64,000 nucleotides of DNA. It comes from a virus. The notes below the pieces were generated by a model, which was given only the letters and a program-made list of their open reading frames with translations, ran no database searches and was not told the origin of the DNA. Positions 16,805 through 25,723 of this stretch are shown here, piece by piece (positions within the stretch are counted from its first letter, which is position 1; each line of letters opens with the position of its first letter). The stretch is from the IMG/VR virus record IMGVR_UViG_3300008954_000049, positions 1 to 64,000 of that record; one strand, written 5' to 3'. Made by a program: the position numbers and the translations under genes.

Positions 16805-18076
16805 ATGGCGCAAGATCCCTTCCTCATCGACCAGATCGACATCGAGCCCAGCGCAGCCGGGACTCGGAGGATCAATCGCGACGCGGCCACGGACGGCCTG
16901 GCGTTTCAGGACGCCGTGGTCACGACCCCGCTCACCCTGTCGCAGCTCGCCGGGCTGCGGAACATCCCCAACGTGCTCATCGTGGGCACGAGCGGGGCAG
17001 GTGCGGCCTACACCGGGGCGACCGCGATTCAGGACGCCCTGGACGCAGTGCCCGCAGCCGCGAGTGCGGCGAACCCGTACATCGTCCTGGTCCTGCCGGG
17101 CGTGTACGACGAGACCGTCAACATCGTCCGCGACGGTGTGCGCCTGGTCGGCATCGGCAAGCCCACCATCCGTTCGGCCCTCGAAGCCACGCCCGACGCG
17201 GTCGGCAACGACCACACAGTCATCATCTCCGCGCAGCTCGGCACGATCCCGCTCTCGACGATCATCCAGGGCTTCACCATCACGAACGCGCACACCAACA
17301 AGGCGTGCGTCCGTATCGTGGGGGCGGCGGGCTCGACGGTCGGCAGCTCGATGCTCTCGCTCATCGACTGCGACCTGAACCCCAACGCGGCGGCGGGCAA
17401 CCGGACGCTGTGGGCCACGGCGGTCAACAACGTCGAGGTGGTCGGCGGCCAGTGGACCGAGAGCACCAACCTCGGCCTGCTCCTGCTCGAAGAGGTGTCC
17501 TGGTTCCAGGCGAAGGGCGTCCGGCTCCTGGGGGCCATCAGCCTGCGGTACGACGACGCCAACGACGAGCCGGTGAACACGGGCAACGCCTACAGGTTCA
17601 TCGACTGCGGCCCCATCGCCGCGACGACGCTGCTGGCGACCCCGGTGCAGGTGGACCTGGACGGCGACGGCTCGCTGCTGTTCGAGGGCTGCTCCCTGCC
17701 CGCGACGGTCCTCTCCGGCGACCAGGCGGCGATCTTCCGCAACTGCGCCGTGGAGGAACTCGACGTTCAGGAGACGGTCACGGTCGGGGCCGAGAACACC
17801 CTGGTCAAGGCCATCACCGCCGCCAACGCGGGAGCGGTGCTCGACCTGCCGAAGCTCCAGGGGACCATCGCGTTCGCTGCCGCGACGACGGCGGACGTGA
17901 CCTTCGACATCCCGATGAGCGACGCCAGCTTCCAGGTCTTCCTCGAAGTTCCATCGCAGCCCGCCAACGACGAGACGCCCTGGATCACGCTCAAGGCCGT
18001 CACGGGCTTCCGCATCAACTTCGCCACCAACCAGACCATGACGGTCGGCTGGACGGCCATCCGCATCGACGTGTGA
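16805..18076 (+). CDS. Beta-helix spike/fibre-like protein
   Basis: 423 aa. Residues 70-330 look like a right-handed parallel beta-helix (AIQDALDAVPAAAS, IVLVLPGVYDETVNI, VRLVGIGKPTI, IIQGFTITNA, repeating short strands), the fold of tailspikes and pectate lyase-like proteins. The last 60 residues (FQVFLEVP...LKAVTGFRINF...VGWTAIRI) repeat the C-terminal module of the previous protein. It may be a host-recognition spike or a capsid fibre. No polysaccharide-cleaving residues could be assigned. Confidence 0.7.
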   Translation: MAQDPFLIDQIDIEPSAAGTRRINRDAATDGLAFQDAVVTTPLTLSQLAGLRNIPNVLIVGTSGAGAAYTGATAIQDALDAVPAAASAANPYIVLVLPGVYDETVNIVRDGVRLVGIGKPTIRSALEATPDAVGNDHTVIISAQLGTIPLSTIIQGFTITNAHTNKACVRIVGAAGSTVGSSMLSLIDCDLNPNAAAGNRTLWATAVNNVEVVGGQWTESTNLGLLLLEEVSWFQAKGVRLLGAISLRYDDANDEPVNTGNAYRFIDCGPIAATTLLATPVQVDLDGDGSLLFEGCSLPATVLSGDQAAIFRNCAVEELDVQETVTVGAENTLVKAITAANAGAVLDLPKLQGTIAFAAATTADVTFDIPMSDASFQVFLEVPSQPANDETPWITLKAVTGFRINFATNQTMTVGWTAIRIDV

Positions 18077-18084
18077 GGTGACTC

Positions 18085-18717
18085 GTGGACTTGACAGACT
18101 TCCTCCCCGACGATGAGCAGCTCCCGACCAAGGTGCGCAAGGAGGCTCACGCGAGCTTCTTGCCGGGCCGCGACGAGGTGGGTGGCGACATCCACTGGGG
18201 CGACACCGGGGCCATCGACCATGTGCTCCAGGGCCGGACCATCGAGGGTGCCTCGACGACAGCTCTCCGCGAGCTGACCGACGCCTCGCGGGCGGCCAAC
18301 GCCCTGAAGCTCCCGGTCGAGGCCGGGACGCGGGTGGCCTTCAAGCACAACCTCGGCTCGGTGCTGGCCTACGCCACCGTCCCGGCGGACGAGGGCACGG
18401 TGGTCACCGTCCGCTCGGCCAACGGCGACGTGACCGCGCACGACGGCATGGTCATGGTCGCCTGGGACGACGGCATCTTCCTGCCGGTCCACCCCGAGCA
18501 CCTCCGCCTGGCGGGGGTGAACAAGAAGCGGGCCGGTGCGGTGCGGATGAGCTTCGTCTCGTTCGGCGACCTGTCGTCGCTGTTCGAGCAGGCGAAGAAC
18601 GGGTCGGACGACCTGGTCCACAAGGCGACGAAGGATCTGTGGTCCTTCAAGGAGAGCGACGGGGAGTTCGTCATCGAGCGCCTGTTCTCGGAGGACGGCA
18701 ACCCGCTGAAGGTGTAG
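18085..18717 (+). CDS. Hypothetical structural-region protein
   Basis: 210 aa, GTG start after GAGGTG. A central beta-rich part (GTRVAFKHNLGSVLAYATVP, DEGTVVTVRS, GMVMVAWDDGIFLPVHPEHL) looks like a small SH3-like barrel. The C-terminus is helical and charged. Not recognised. It is the last gene before the second two-box late element. Confidence 0.55.
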   Translation: MDLTDFLPDDEQLPTKVRKEAHASFLPGRDEVGGDIHWGDTGAIDHVLQGRTIEGASTTALRELTDASRAANALKLPVEAGTRVAFKHNLGSVLAYATVPADEGTVVTVRSANGDVTAHDGMVMVAWDDGIFLPVHPEHLRLAGVNKKRAGAVRMSFVSFGDLSSLFEQAKNGSDDLVHKATKDLWSFKESDGEFVIERLFSEDGNPLKV

Positions 18718-18724
18718 GCCGCTG

Positions 18725-18755
18725 GTATCCAGCCTATATCCCGAGTCCTGTAGAA
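18725..18755 (+). promoter_or_regulatory. Two-box late element, copy 2
   Basis: CCTATA (18733-18738) and GTAGAA (18750-18755), 17 nt start to start, 19 nt before the start at 18774. The downstream box continues as GTAGAAGCCG, identical to copy 5. Confidence 0.6.
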
Positions 18756-18773
18756 GCCGGAGGTGAGCCGCTC

Positions 18774-19361
18774 GTGTCCGACAACCGCCAGATGAAGGAA
18801 GCCATCGACCGGCTGGCTCGTCGGTACGTGCGGGCGTCCGTGCGGACGGCTCGGACGAAGACGGCGGGCGAGGTCCGGTTCATCAAGGACCGGGGAGGCG
18901 ACCACAACGAGTGGGGCTGGAACCCGCCGCAGGCGTCCGAGCGCAGCATCGACCCGGACTACGCCTTCAACGCGAAGCACCTCAAGCCGCTGGCGAAGGT
19001 GCTCCGCTCCGCCCTGATGGCCCTCGGGCACATCCAGACGGCCCGATCCACGTTCACGAAGATCCGCTCGCAGCGCATCAGCCCGGACGGCAACCTGGGC
19101 GGCAAGGGCTACGTGATGCCCATCAAGGACATCCGCAAGCAGCTCGCCAACTGCGACGAGGCCCTCTCGGCCGTGACCGACACCATCTACGACGAGATGC
19201 AGGCGGTCCACTGGCACCCGGATGTCGATGACTCTGGTGGCAACCCGCGTGAGCGCGGCGAGGTCAAGCAGATCATGGACGACGTGGACGAGATCCGAGA
19301 GGACCCGGAGGAGTGGGCCGAGGGCGAGGAAGCCGAGATGGACGACGGAGGCTCCCCATGA
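18774..19361 (+). CDS. Hypothetical protein with RLARRY motif
   Basis: 195 aa; GTG start at 18774, behind a CCGGAGG site. The N-terminus contains EAIDRLARRYVRASV, another member of the R-(V/L)-A-x-R-(Y/W) set. The middle is helical (KHLKPLAKVLRSALMALGHI) and the tail is strongly acidic. It overlaps the next gene by 4 nt. It is probably a virion assembly component. Confidence 0.6.
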   Translation: MSDNRQMKEAIDRLARRYVRASVRTARTKTAGEVRFIKDRGGDHNEWGWNPPQASERSIDPDYAFNAKHLKPLAKVLRSALMALGHIQTARSTFTKIRSQRISPDGNLGGKGYVMPIKDIRKQLANCDEALSAVTDTIYDEMQAVHWHPDVDDSGGNPRERGEVKQIMDDVDEIREDPEEWAEGEEAEMDDGGSP

Positions 19362-21604
19362 GCAACAAGAAGCTGGCCTCCTGGGCCGACATCATCATGG
19401 CCGACTCCGACCTTCCGGCGGACGAGTTCACCTGGACCGAGGGCTCCAACTACGGGCTCGACGGCTTCCACCACGACCAGACGCTCGGCGAGGGCACCCG
19501 GAGCCGAGGCGACCAGTCCGGCATGTCCGGCCCGATCACCCCCGCGCAGTCCACCGGCATGTCCGCCCTGCCGGACGGTCTCGTGTCCGACAGCAAGAGC
19601 GCGGACGACGGGCTCGGCCTGTCCTTCGTGGACGACGAGGGCGATTTCGACCTCTCGCAGATGCTCTCCCCGGAGGAGGGTGCCCTGCACATGGCCGAGA
19701 ACGTCCGCCAGGCGGCGAGCATGGCGGACCTGGCCTGGCTCGACCCCACTCAGGAGCAGGACCCGGAGCGGCTGCCGAAGGAGCTTCGGCCCGACAAGCC
19801 CCCGCTGAAGTCCACCCTGGAGCTGGAGGAGGCGTGGGGCGTCAACCGGCGCACCGATGGCCTGGCCCTGGTCCCGAACCGGGACAAGGCCGTCGCCGAC
19901 TACGAGAAGTCCATCGAGAGCGGGGTCCCGGCGACGCCAGGCGTCGAGAAGTCCGCCGCTGAAGCTGCCTGGCACATCAAGAAGGCCGTGCGCCTGTCGC
20001 ACTACGGCCGGTCGATGACCGAGATCAGCCGCTACCTGCACGCCCACCTGCCGAAGCAGGCCGCCGAGCAGGCGACGACCCGCATCGCCGAGGAGCACGG
20101 GGTCGCGGGCAAGGTCTTCGTGCGGGCCTCCGCCTTCCCCGGCCTGCACAACGGCAAGTGGGCGAAGGAGCTGAAGAAGCTCGCCCGCACCGCCCGGTAC
20201 GTCATCACCGACAACCCGCGCATCGCCTCGAAGCTCTCGATGCAGATGGTCAGCGAGGTCCCGTGGCGGAAGGCCCTGCGCCAGTACCTCCCGCACCTGC
20301 GGGCGGCGGGCTACAAGGTCGCCAGCGTCGGAGACGACCCGAAGAAGACCCTCCAGCTCGCCTTCCTGACCGGCCCGAAGGAGGCCGCTCCGGTGGTCGC
20401 CACGAAGCCGGTCCACACCCCCCCGGCCGACCGGGTGACCCTCGCCGAGGCCAAGCAGGCCGCTGCGAAGGCTCCCCGCCAGGTGCAGCAGGTCATCGCC
20501 CGCGACGACCAGGCGAAGGCCCGCACGGCGGCCCTGAAGCTCGTGAAGAAGGCGGCCGACGCCGGGCTCATCTCGAAGCAGGACGCCCTGCGCATCGCGA
20601 AGTCCGACGCCAACCCGGCCGACCTCCGCAAGGCGGCCGAGAAGCTCGCCAGGGCCAACCAGATGCCCCGAGAGGCCATGTACGGCGGCGTCGGGACGCA
20701 GGTGACGGCTCACCGCCAGGCGGGCCGTGACGCGGCCTGGGCGCAGCTCAAGCAGGCCGAACTGGCCGCCGCGCAGATGAAGAAGGCCCACGCCACCGTC
20801 GCGAGGATGGCGCAGGCGGGCCAGATCACCGTGGACGAGGCCCGCACGGCGGCAGCCGAGGCGACGCCCGAGATGGTGCTCAAGGTCGCCACGGCCTACG
20901 CCAACGCCTCGGGCACCCGCAAGGTCAAGATGGCCGCCGCGAAGCCCGCGAAGGAGTACGGCGGGGCCGTCCGCACGGCAGCTCTCCAGCAGCGGGTGGC
21001 GACCAAGAAGCTCGCGGCCGACGAGGAGGCCATGCGCCAGGCGTCGGCAGCCAGCGGCATCAAGGTCGCCGAGTTCCGCTCGATGGCCCGCTGGGTCCGG
21101 CAGAAGATGTCGGAGGGGCTGACCGGGGACGACCTGACCGCCCTGATGCACGTCCGGTTCGCCAGCCCCCTCCGGGCGGCAGGCGAGGGCCTCATCGCGA
21201 TGCTGCGGGAGGAGCACGAGGGCCTGGCCGGGCACCTGTACGTGGACGCGGCGGCCTACGCCTCGAAGACCGGCACGAAGGGCTGCGAGAAGGCGGCGGC
21301 GGCCCACCGGGCCAACCAGGTGCCCTTCGTGAAGGCGATGAGCCGCTGCTCGGGCTGCGCCCTGGCGAACGCCAACGGCGTCTGCACGAAGTACGGCAAG
21401 GAGCTGATGCACCAGCTCCCCGCCGACGCGGCGACCTTCAAGCAGCAGATGATCCAGGTCGCCAACGCGCCCGACCACGAGATCACCGCGTCGCTGTTCA
21501 ACCCCGGCGAGTTCAACCTCGACGGGAGCATGAGCGTCGAGGTGGACGAACCGGCCATCACCGAGGACATCGGCGACGTGTTGTTCGGCGGGCTGCACCT
21601 GTAG
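19358..21604 (+). CDS. Large Ala/Lys-rich helical protein
   Basis: 748 aa. The N-terminal 150 residues are acidic and low in structure; the middle (residues 200-600) is helical and rich in Ala, Lys and Gln (AEAKQAAAKAPRQVQQVIA). Near the C-terminus is a Cys cluster (SRCSGCALANANGVC) that could bind zinc, then an acidic end. Its size and Ala/Lys-rich helices resemble internal virion or scaffold proteins, but no family was recognised. Start at 19358 gives an ATGA overlap with the preceding gene. It lies three genes before TerL. Confidence 0.6.
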   Translation: MSNKKLASWADIIMADSDLPADEFTWTEGSNYGLDGFHHDQTLGEGTRSRGDQSGMSGPITPAQSTGMSALPDGLVSDSKSADDGLGLSFVDDEGDFDLSQMLSPEEGALHMAENVRQAASMADLAWLDPTQEQDPERLPKELRPDKPPLKSTLELEEAWGVNRRTDGLALVPNRDKAVADYEKSIESGVPATPGVEKSAAEAAWHIKKAVRLSHYGRSMTEISRYLHAHLPKQAAEQATTRIAEEHGVAGKVFVRASAFPGLHNGKWAKELKKLARTARYVITDNPRIASKLSMQMVSEVPWRKALRQYLPHLRAAGYKVASVGDDPKKTLQLAFLTGPKEAAPVVATKPVHTPPADRVTLAEAKQAAAKAPRQVQQVIARDDQAKARTAALKLVKKAADAGLISKQDALRIAKSDANPADLRKAAEKLARANQMPREAMYGGVGTQVTAHRQAGRDAAWAQLKQAELAAAQMKKAHATVARMAQAGQITVDEARTAAAEATPEMVLKVATAYANASGTRKVKMAAAKPAKEYGGAVRTAALQQRVATKKLAADEEAMRQASAASGIKVAEFRSMARWVRQKMSEGLTGDDLTALMHVRFASPLRAAGEGLIAMLREEHEGLAGHLYVDAAAYASKTGTKGCEKAAAAHRANQVPFVKAMSRCSGCALANANGVCTKYGKELMHQLPADAATFKQQMIQVANAPDHEITASLFNPGEFNLDGSMSVEVDEPAITEDIGDVLFGGLHL

Positions 21605-21613
21605 GAGGTCGAG

Positions 21614-22159
21614 ATGGCGGACAAGTTCAGGACCGGCCCGGCCTTCCAGGTTCACGTCCCCGTGCATCCGGGTGGGACCGACCCGAGCCACAACATCAAG
21701 GCCATCGGGCAGCCGCTTCCGATCCGCGAGTCCAAGGAGTTCCAGTGGATCACGCGGGGCAACGGCTCCGGGCTCGTCGGGCGCATGGACAACGACGGCC
21801 TCACGGTCCTCCAGGCCACCGCCGACATCACGGTCGTCCAGGCCAACTGCACGCCTGGCTTCCACCTCATCCGGGTCGGCGAGGCCGAGCTGCGGCCAGG
21901 CGTGGACTTCCTCGTGGGGGCCAACGACATCGCCCTGGCGGCCAACCTGGCCGGGGCCATCACCGCCCTGCCGGGGTACACTGGCACGTCGGACGGTGTG
22001 GACACCGTGACCGTCACCACGAACTCCGGCCACGGGGATGACCACCGCATCGAGGTGGTCGAGTGGGGAGCCGCGAGCGCGTTCACCCTGGGTGCCCTGA
22101 ACAACGCGGGCTTCATGGATCGGGGCGACCCCCACCCCGATGAGCCTGTGTTCACGTAG
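21614..22159 (+). CDS. Putative virion protein with shared beta domain
   Basis: 181 aa with TAGGAGG upstream. Residues 70-165 (FHLIRVGEAELRPGVDFLV, then NDIALAANLAGAIT, DTVTVTTNSGHGDDHRIEV) follow the same order as domains in the proteins at 50457 and 52532: strand, name-binding-like loop, Ala-rich helix, strand, GxG loop. It is probably a structural module. It lies immediately upstream of the terminase genes. Confidence 0.55.
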   Translation: MADKFRTGPAFQVHVPVHPGGTDPSHNIKAIGQPLPIRESKEFQWITRGNGSGLVGRMDNDGLTVLQATADITVVQANCTPGFHLIRVGEAELRPGVDFLVGANDIALAANLAGAITALPGYTGTSDGVDTVTVTTNSGHGDDHRIEVVEWGAASAFTLGALNNAGFMDRGDPHPDEPVFT

Positions 22160-22167
22160 GAGTCCCC

Positions 22168-22848
22168 ATGCCGCGCAAGAGCAAGACCGACAAGCAGCGG
22201 CGGGCGGACCTTCTGGCGAAGATCCCGCCGAGCGCCACTCGCGTCCGCGTCCTCACGGCGAAGGGCGAGACGAAGTACAAGGCCATCGCCGACCTGGCCG
22301 ACACCGACCAGATCCAGACGAAGAAGAACGGCGACCCCATCGTGATGAAGGGGAAGCCGGGCAAGCCCTCGGCCACCAACGTCGGCCCCGCCAACGCGAC
22401 CGTCGCCGCCATCCTTCAGCGCAAGCAGTCGGCGATGGACGCCGACGACATCCTCGCGCAGATGCGGGCCGACCCCGAGTCCACCGACCTGCTCCAGGCC
22501 ATCATCGTCGGTCTCGGCGAGGAGCAGGCCAGCCTGAAGTTCGAGCGCGAGGAAGCTGCCCGCGAGGGCAAGGACACCTCGGGGCTCTCGTCGAAGCGAG
22601 TCCAGGCCCTCCGGGCCACGGCCGAGACGTGGCTCAAGCGCAAGGACCAGCTCACCAGCCGCACGATCGACCTGGAGTCGCCCGGCTTCGCGGTCCTGTT
22701 CAAGATGATCATGGACACCTTCAGGGAGTCCATGAACGCCGCTCGTCTGCGCCCTGAGCAGGTGGAGACGGTCTTCGCGAAGTTCTCCTCGATGGTGGAT
22801 GAGGACTGGAAGAACGAAGCGAAGACCCGGATGAAGCGATCCGTCTAG
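22168..22848 (+). CDS. Probable small terminase subunit
   Basis: 226 aa directly upstream of the large terminase gene. It is basic at the N-terminus (PRKSKTDKQRRADLLAK), then helical with a coiled-coil segment (KRVQALRATAETWLKRKDQ). Small terminase subunits are usually recognised by position and helical DNA-binding character rather than by motifs. The call is therefore based mainly on context. It would select the phage genome for packaging. Confidence 0.55.
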   Translation: MPRKSKTDKQRRADLLAKIPPSATRVRVLTAKGETKYKAIADLADTDQIQTKKNGDPIVMKGKPGKPSATNVGPANATVAAILQRKQSAMDADDILAQMRADPESTDLLQAIIVGLGEEQASLKFEREEAAREGKDTSGLSSKRVQALRATAETWLKRKDQLTSRTIDLESPGFAVLFKMIMDTFRESMNAARLRPEQVETVFAKFSSMVDEDWKNEAKTRMKRSV

Positions 22849-22861
22849 GAGGGGGCACGCC

Positions 22862-24916
22862 ATGAGCTTGGCGGACATCGCCCTCGCAGCGGGAAAGCAA
22901 GAGCGAACAGGGCAGCAGCCAGCGAACATCATCGAGTTCGTGGAGTCGTCCTGGGGACTCAACATCCCCTTGTATCCCGTGCAGCGGGTCATCCTGAAGG
23001 CCCACTACGGCATCCCCCTCGACGACAACCCGTGGGGCCTGGACCTCACGAAGAAGGTCCCGTCCGACCACCCGAACTACGACGAGATCGCGTTCCTGCC
23101 GGACGACGAGGATGAGGACGAGCCCGGCGAGCTGATCGATCTCCTGCCCGATGAAGTCGAGCCGGAGGAGCCGCTCGACTACCCGGACGCGATGGAGGAC
23201 GAGACCGGCTTCTACAAGTTCCGGGTCAAGATCACCGACTGGCGGCGGGAGAACCCCCGCTACATGACGGAGGCCGAGTACCTCCGGTTCCTGTACGCCG
23301 AGGGCCGCAGCAACATCAAGGAGGTGGTGCCTGGCCGGGAGCGCCGCGAGCTGGTGCTCTCCATCGGCCGTCGTTCCGGCAAGACCTTCATCTGCGCCTG
23401 CGTGATGGCCTACGAGGTCTACAAGCTCATCCTCAAGGACAACCCGCAGCGGTACTACGGCATCCCGAAGACCAACGTCATCCAGCTCATCAGCGTGGCG
23501 ACGGACAAGGACCAGGCGGGTCTGCTCTACAACGAGGCCAGCGGCCACTTCTCGAACTGCGCCTTCTACAAGCCCTACACCGCCAACAACACGATGTCCT
23601 ACGCGAAGTTCCAGTCGCCGGAGGACATCAGCCGGTTCGGCCGGTACGTGGACGACCCCACGGCCAAGGCGACCATCAAGGTCAGCTTCAAGTCGTGCGT
23701 GGCGAAGGGCCTGCGCGGTGCAGGCAACATCGTCATCATCCTCGACGAGCTGGCTCACTTCAACGACGTGGGCCAGAGCGACGCGCTCACGATCTACCGG
23801 GCCGTCAAGCCGTCGCTGGCGGCCTTCTCGCCGAAGGACCCCCGCAACCGGCGGCGGGCCATCGGCAAGGTCGAGGGGCGCATCCTCTCGATCTCGTCCC
23901 CCCTCGGGAAGCAGGGCTTCTTCTTCCGCAAGTTCAGGCAGGGCTACTCCGGCGGCCTGGAGTCGCGGAACATGCTCTGCATCCAGGCCCCGACGTGGGA
24001 GGTGAACCCCACGGTCGAGGCGACGTTCCTCGCGGAGGAGTACGCCACCGACCCGGACAGCTTCTTCACGGAGTTCGGGGCCGAGTTCACGGACCGGACG
24101 AAGGGCTGGCTGAAGCCGGGGCCGCTGCTGCGTTGCGTGGACCCGATGCTCCGGCCCGCGCAGAAGGCCCCGCTGCGTGCCCCGCACTTCATGGGCATCG
24201 ACATCTCGGCGGGCCTGGTGGACGGCGACTACTGCGCGGTCGCCATCGGCCACATCGACGAGGAGCACCGGATCGTCCTCGACTACATCGAGCGCATCCG
24301 GGCAGGTGAGGGCGACTACGAAGACCTGGAGCGGCTGTCCTTCGACGACATCACCGCCTGGCTGTACGCCCTGAGCCGCCGCTTCTACATCGAGAAGGGC
24401 ATGTTCGACCAGTGGGCGGGCATCCCCTTCGAGACGGCCTTGCACAAGCGCGGCCTGACGCAGTGCGAGTCGGTCTTCTTCACGAAGCAGCTCACCAGCC
24501 AGATCTTCGCCAACTTCAAGACCCTGATGTTCGAGCAAAAGCTGGTGCTGTTCGACCAGCCCAACCCGGAGAACCCGAACGCCCACGCCGACTACATCGA
24601 GGAGCTGCTGGAGCTTCAGGCGGAGACGCACAGCAAGTACATCGTGACGGTCGAGGCCCCCAACCAGCCCGACAAGTACGACGACTACTCCGACGCCCTG
24701 GTCCGCATGGTGTGGGAGGCCACCCAGCACATGGGCAAGCGGAAGTACATCGCGGGCACCTCGCGCAAGAAGGGCCGCCACAAGGGCCAGGCGTCGCCGA
24801 CCGAGCTGGCGAAGGCCCGGCGCAAGGCGATGGCCCGCTCTCGGCTCGGTGGTTCGAGCCCCGACCGCCAGCGGTCCCTGATCCGGGGTCGCTCACGCGG
24901 CCGGGGAGGGAGGTGA
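22862..24916 (+). CDS. terL: Terminase large subunit
   Basis: 684 aa. Q-like motif near residue 40 (LYPVQRVIL), Walker A GRRSGKT (about 169-176), Walker B IVIILDELAHF (about 289-299) and coupling motif ISSPLG. The RNase H-fold nuclease begins at FMGIDISAGLVDGDY (near 443). An acidic insert of about 70 residues lies between the Q-like motif and Walker A. The C-terminus is basic. It packages and cuts DNA at the portal. GGAGG precedes the ATG. Confidence 0.92.
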   Translation: MSLADIALAAGKQERTGQQPANIIEFVESSWGLNIPLYPVQRVILKAHYGIPLDDNPWGLDLTKKVPSDHPNYDEIAFLPDDEDEDEPGELIDLLPDEVEPEEPLDYPDAMEDETGFYKFRVKITDWRRENPRYMTEAEYLRFLYAEGRSNIKEVVPGRERRELVLSIGRRSGKTFICACVMAYEVYKLILKDNPQRYYGIPKTNVIQLISVATDKDQAGLLYNEASGHFSNCAFYKPYTANNTMSYAKFQSPEDISRFGRYVDDPTAKATIKVSFKSCVAKGLRGAGNIVIILDELAHFNDVGQSDALTIYRAVKPSLAAFSPKDPRNRRRAIGKVEGRILSISSPLGKQGFFFRKFRQGYSGGLESRNMLCIQAPTWEVNPTVEATFLAEEYATDPDSFFTEFGAEFTDRTKGWLKPGPLLRCVDPMLRPAQKAPLRAPHFMGIDISAGLVDGDYCAVAIGHIDEEHRIVLDYIERIRAGEGDYEDLERLSFDDITAWLYALSRRFYIEKGMFDQWAGIPFETALHKRGLTQCESVFFTKQLTSQIFANFKTLMFEQKLVLFDQPNPENPNAHADYIEELLELQAETHSKYIVTVEAPNQPDKYDDYSDALVRMVWEATQHMGKRKYIAGTSRKKGRHKGQASPTELAKARRKAMARSRLGGSSPDRQRSLIRGRSRGRGGR

Positions 24917-24919
24917 CTC

Positions 24920-25174
24920 GTGCCCAACCCCAACCCCTCGTGGCCGCTCCGGGCTGACCACCGCTTCATGATGAAGCTGGTGACGGTCGCGCTCGGCGGG
25001 AAGGCCAGCCCCCGGCCGGAGGAGTTCGACCGCGTTGCACGGGTATTCTCAAGAGCTGGTGGCTCGTGGAAGAGCGTGTTCAACGGCTCGGTGGAGGACA
25101 TCAACCTCCTGAAGACCGTGATGAAGGTGGCGCTCAAGCACGGCTACCTGACGAAGAAGGAGAAGTGGAGCTAG
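24920..25174 (+). CDS. Small basic hypothetical protein
   Basis: 84 aa, GTG start after GGGAGG. It is helical and basic (FMMKLVTVALGGKASPRPEE). Not recognised. It lies between TerL and portal, one codon after TerL, so it is co-translated with packaging proteins and may be a packaging or portal accessory. Confidence 0.55.
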   Translation: MPNPNPSWPLRADHRFMMKLVTVALGGKASPRPEEFDRVARVFSRAGGSWKSVFNGSVEDINLLKTVMKVALKHGYLTKKEKWS

Positions 25175-25723
25175 ATGCCCGGCCTGCGAGCCACTGCCCG
25201 GACGGCTGCCGACCGGGACCTGAACACGCACCTGAAGCGGGCTGTCGGCTCGGTTCGGGCGGCGCTGGACGTGTGCGGGAGGGCCGCCAGGCGGCGGAAC
25301 CCCGACGCGGAGCTGTTCAGGGAGAAGCAGGACCGCCTGGCCCGAGCCGAGAGGCTCCTCCGCTCCATCGGACACCTGGACGGCTACGCGAGCGACGTGG
25401 ACATCAGGCAGGAGGCTCGCGCACTCTGCTCCTGGCTCGAAGGCCGAGAGCGTTCGGGTGGCGTCACCCGGACCAGGCGGCGGGGGCGGGAGTACCAGGA
25501 GCGGCTGGCGGCCGTCCTCGGCTTTCTGGAGGGCCGCACCGTCAACCTGGAAGACGAGGAGCCTGTGCAGCAGAAGGTGGAGCCGGAAGCTCCAGAGCAG
25601 TCGGCTGAAGGTGAACTGTGGCGGCGAGCGGTCGAGCTGGCTCGCCAGCAGGGTGAGGCGGACAACGACGCCTACGTCCAGACCATCTTCTTGCGGCTCG
25701 CACGCGAGGTGAGCGATGGCTAG
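25175..25723 (+). CDS. Hypothetical helical protein before portal
   Basis: 182 aa. It is Arg-rich and helical in the first half (RDLNTHLKRAVGSVRAALDV), then Glu/Gln-rich. It overlaps the portal gene by 8 nt and abuts the previous gene. No domain recognised. The position suggests a packaging or head-assembly role. Confidence 0.55.
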   Translation: MPGLRATARTAADRDLNTHLKRAVGSVRAALDVCGRAARRRNPDAELFREKQDRLARAERLLRSIGHLDGYASDVDIRQEARALCSWLEGRERSGGVTRTRRRGREYQERLAAVLGFLEGRTVNLEDEEPVQQKVEPEAPEQSAEGELWRRAVELARQQGEADNDAYVQTIFLRLAREVSDG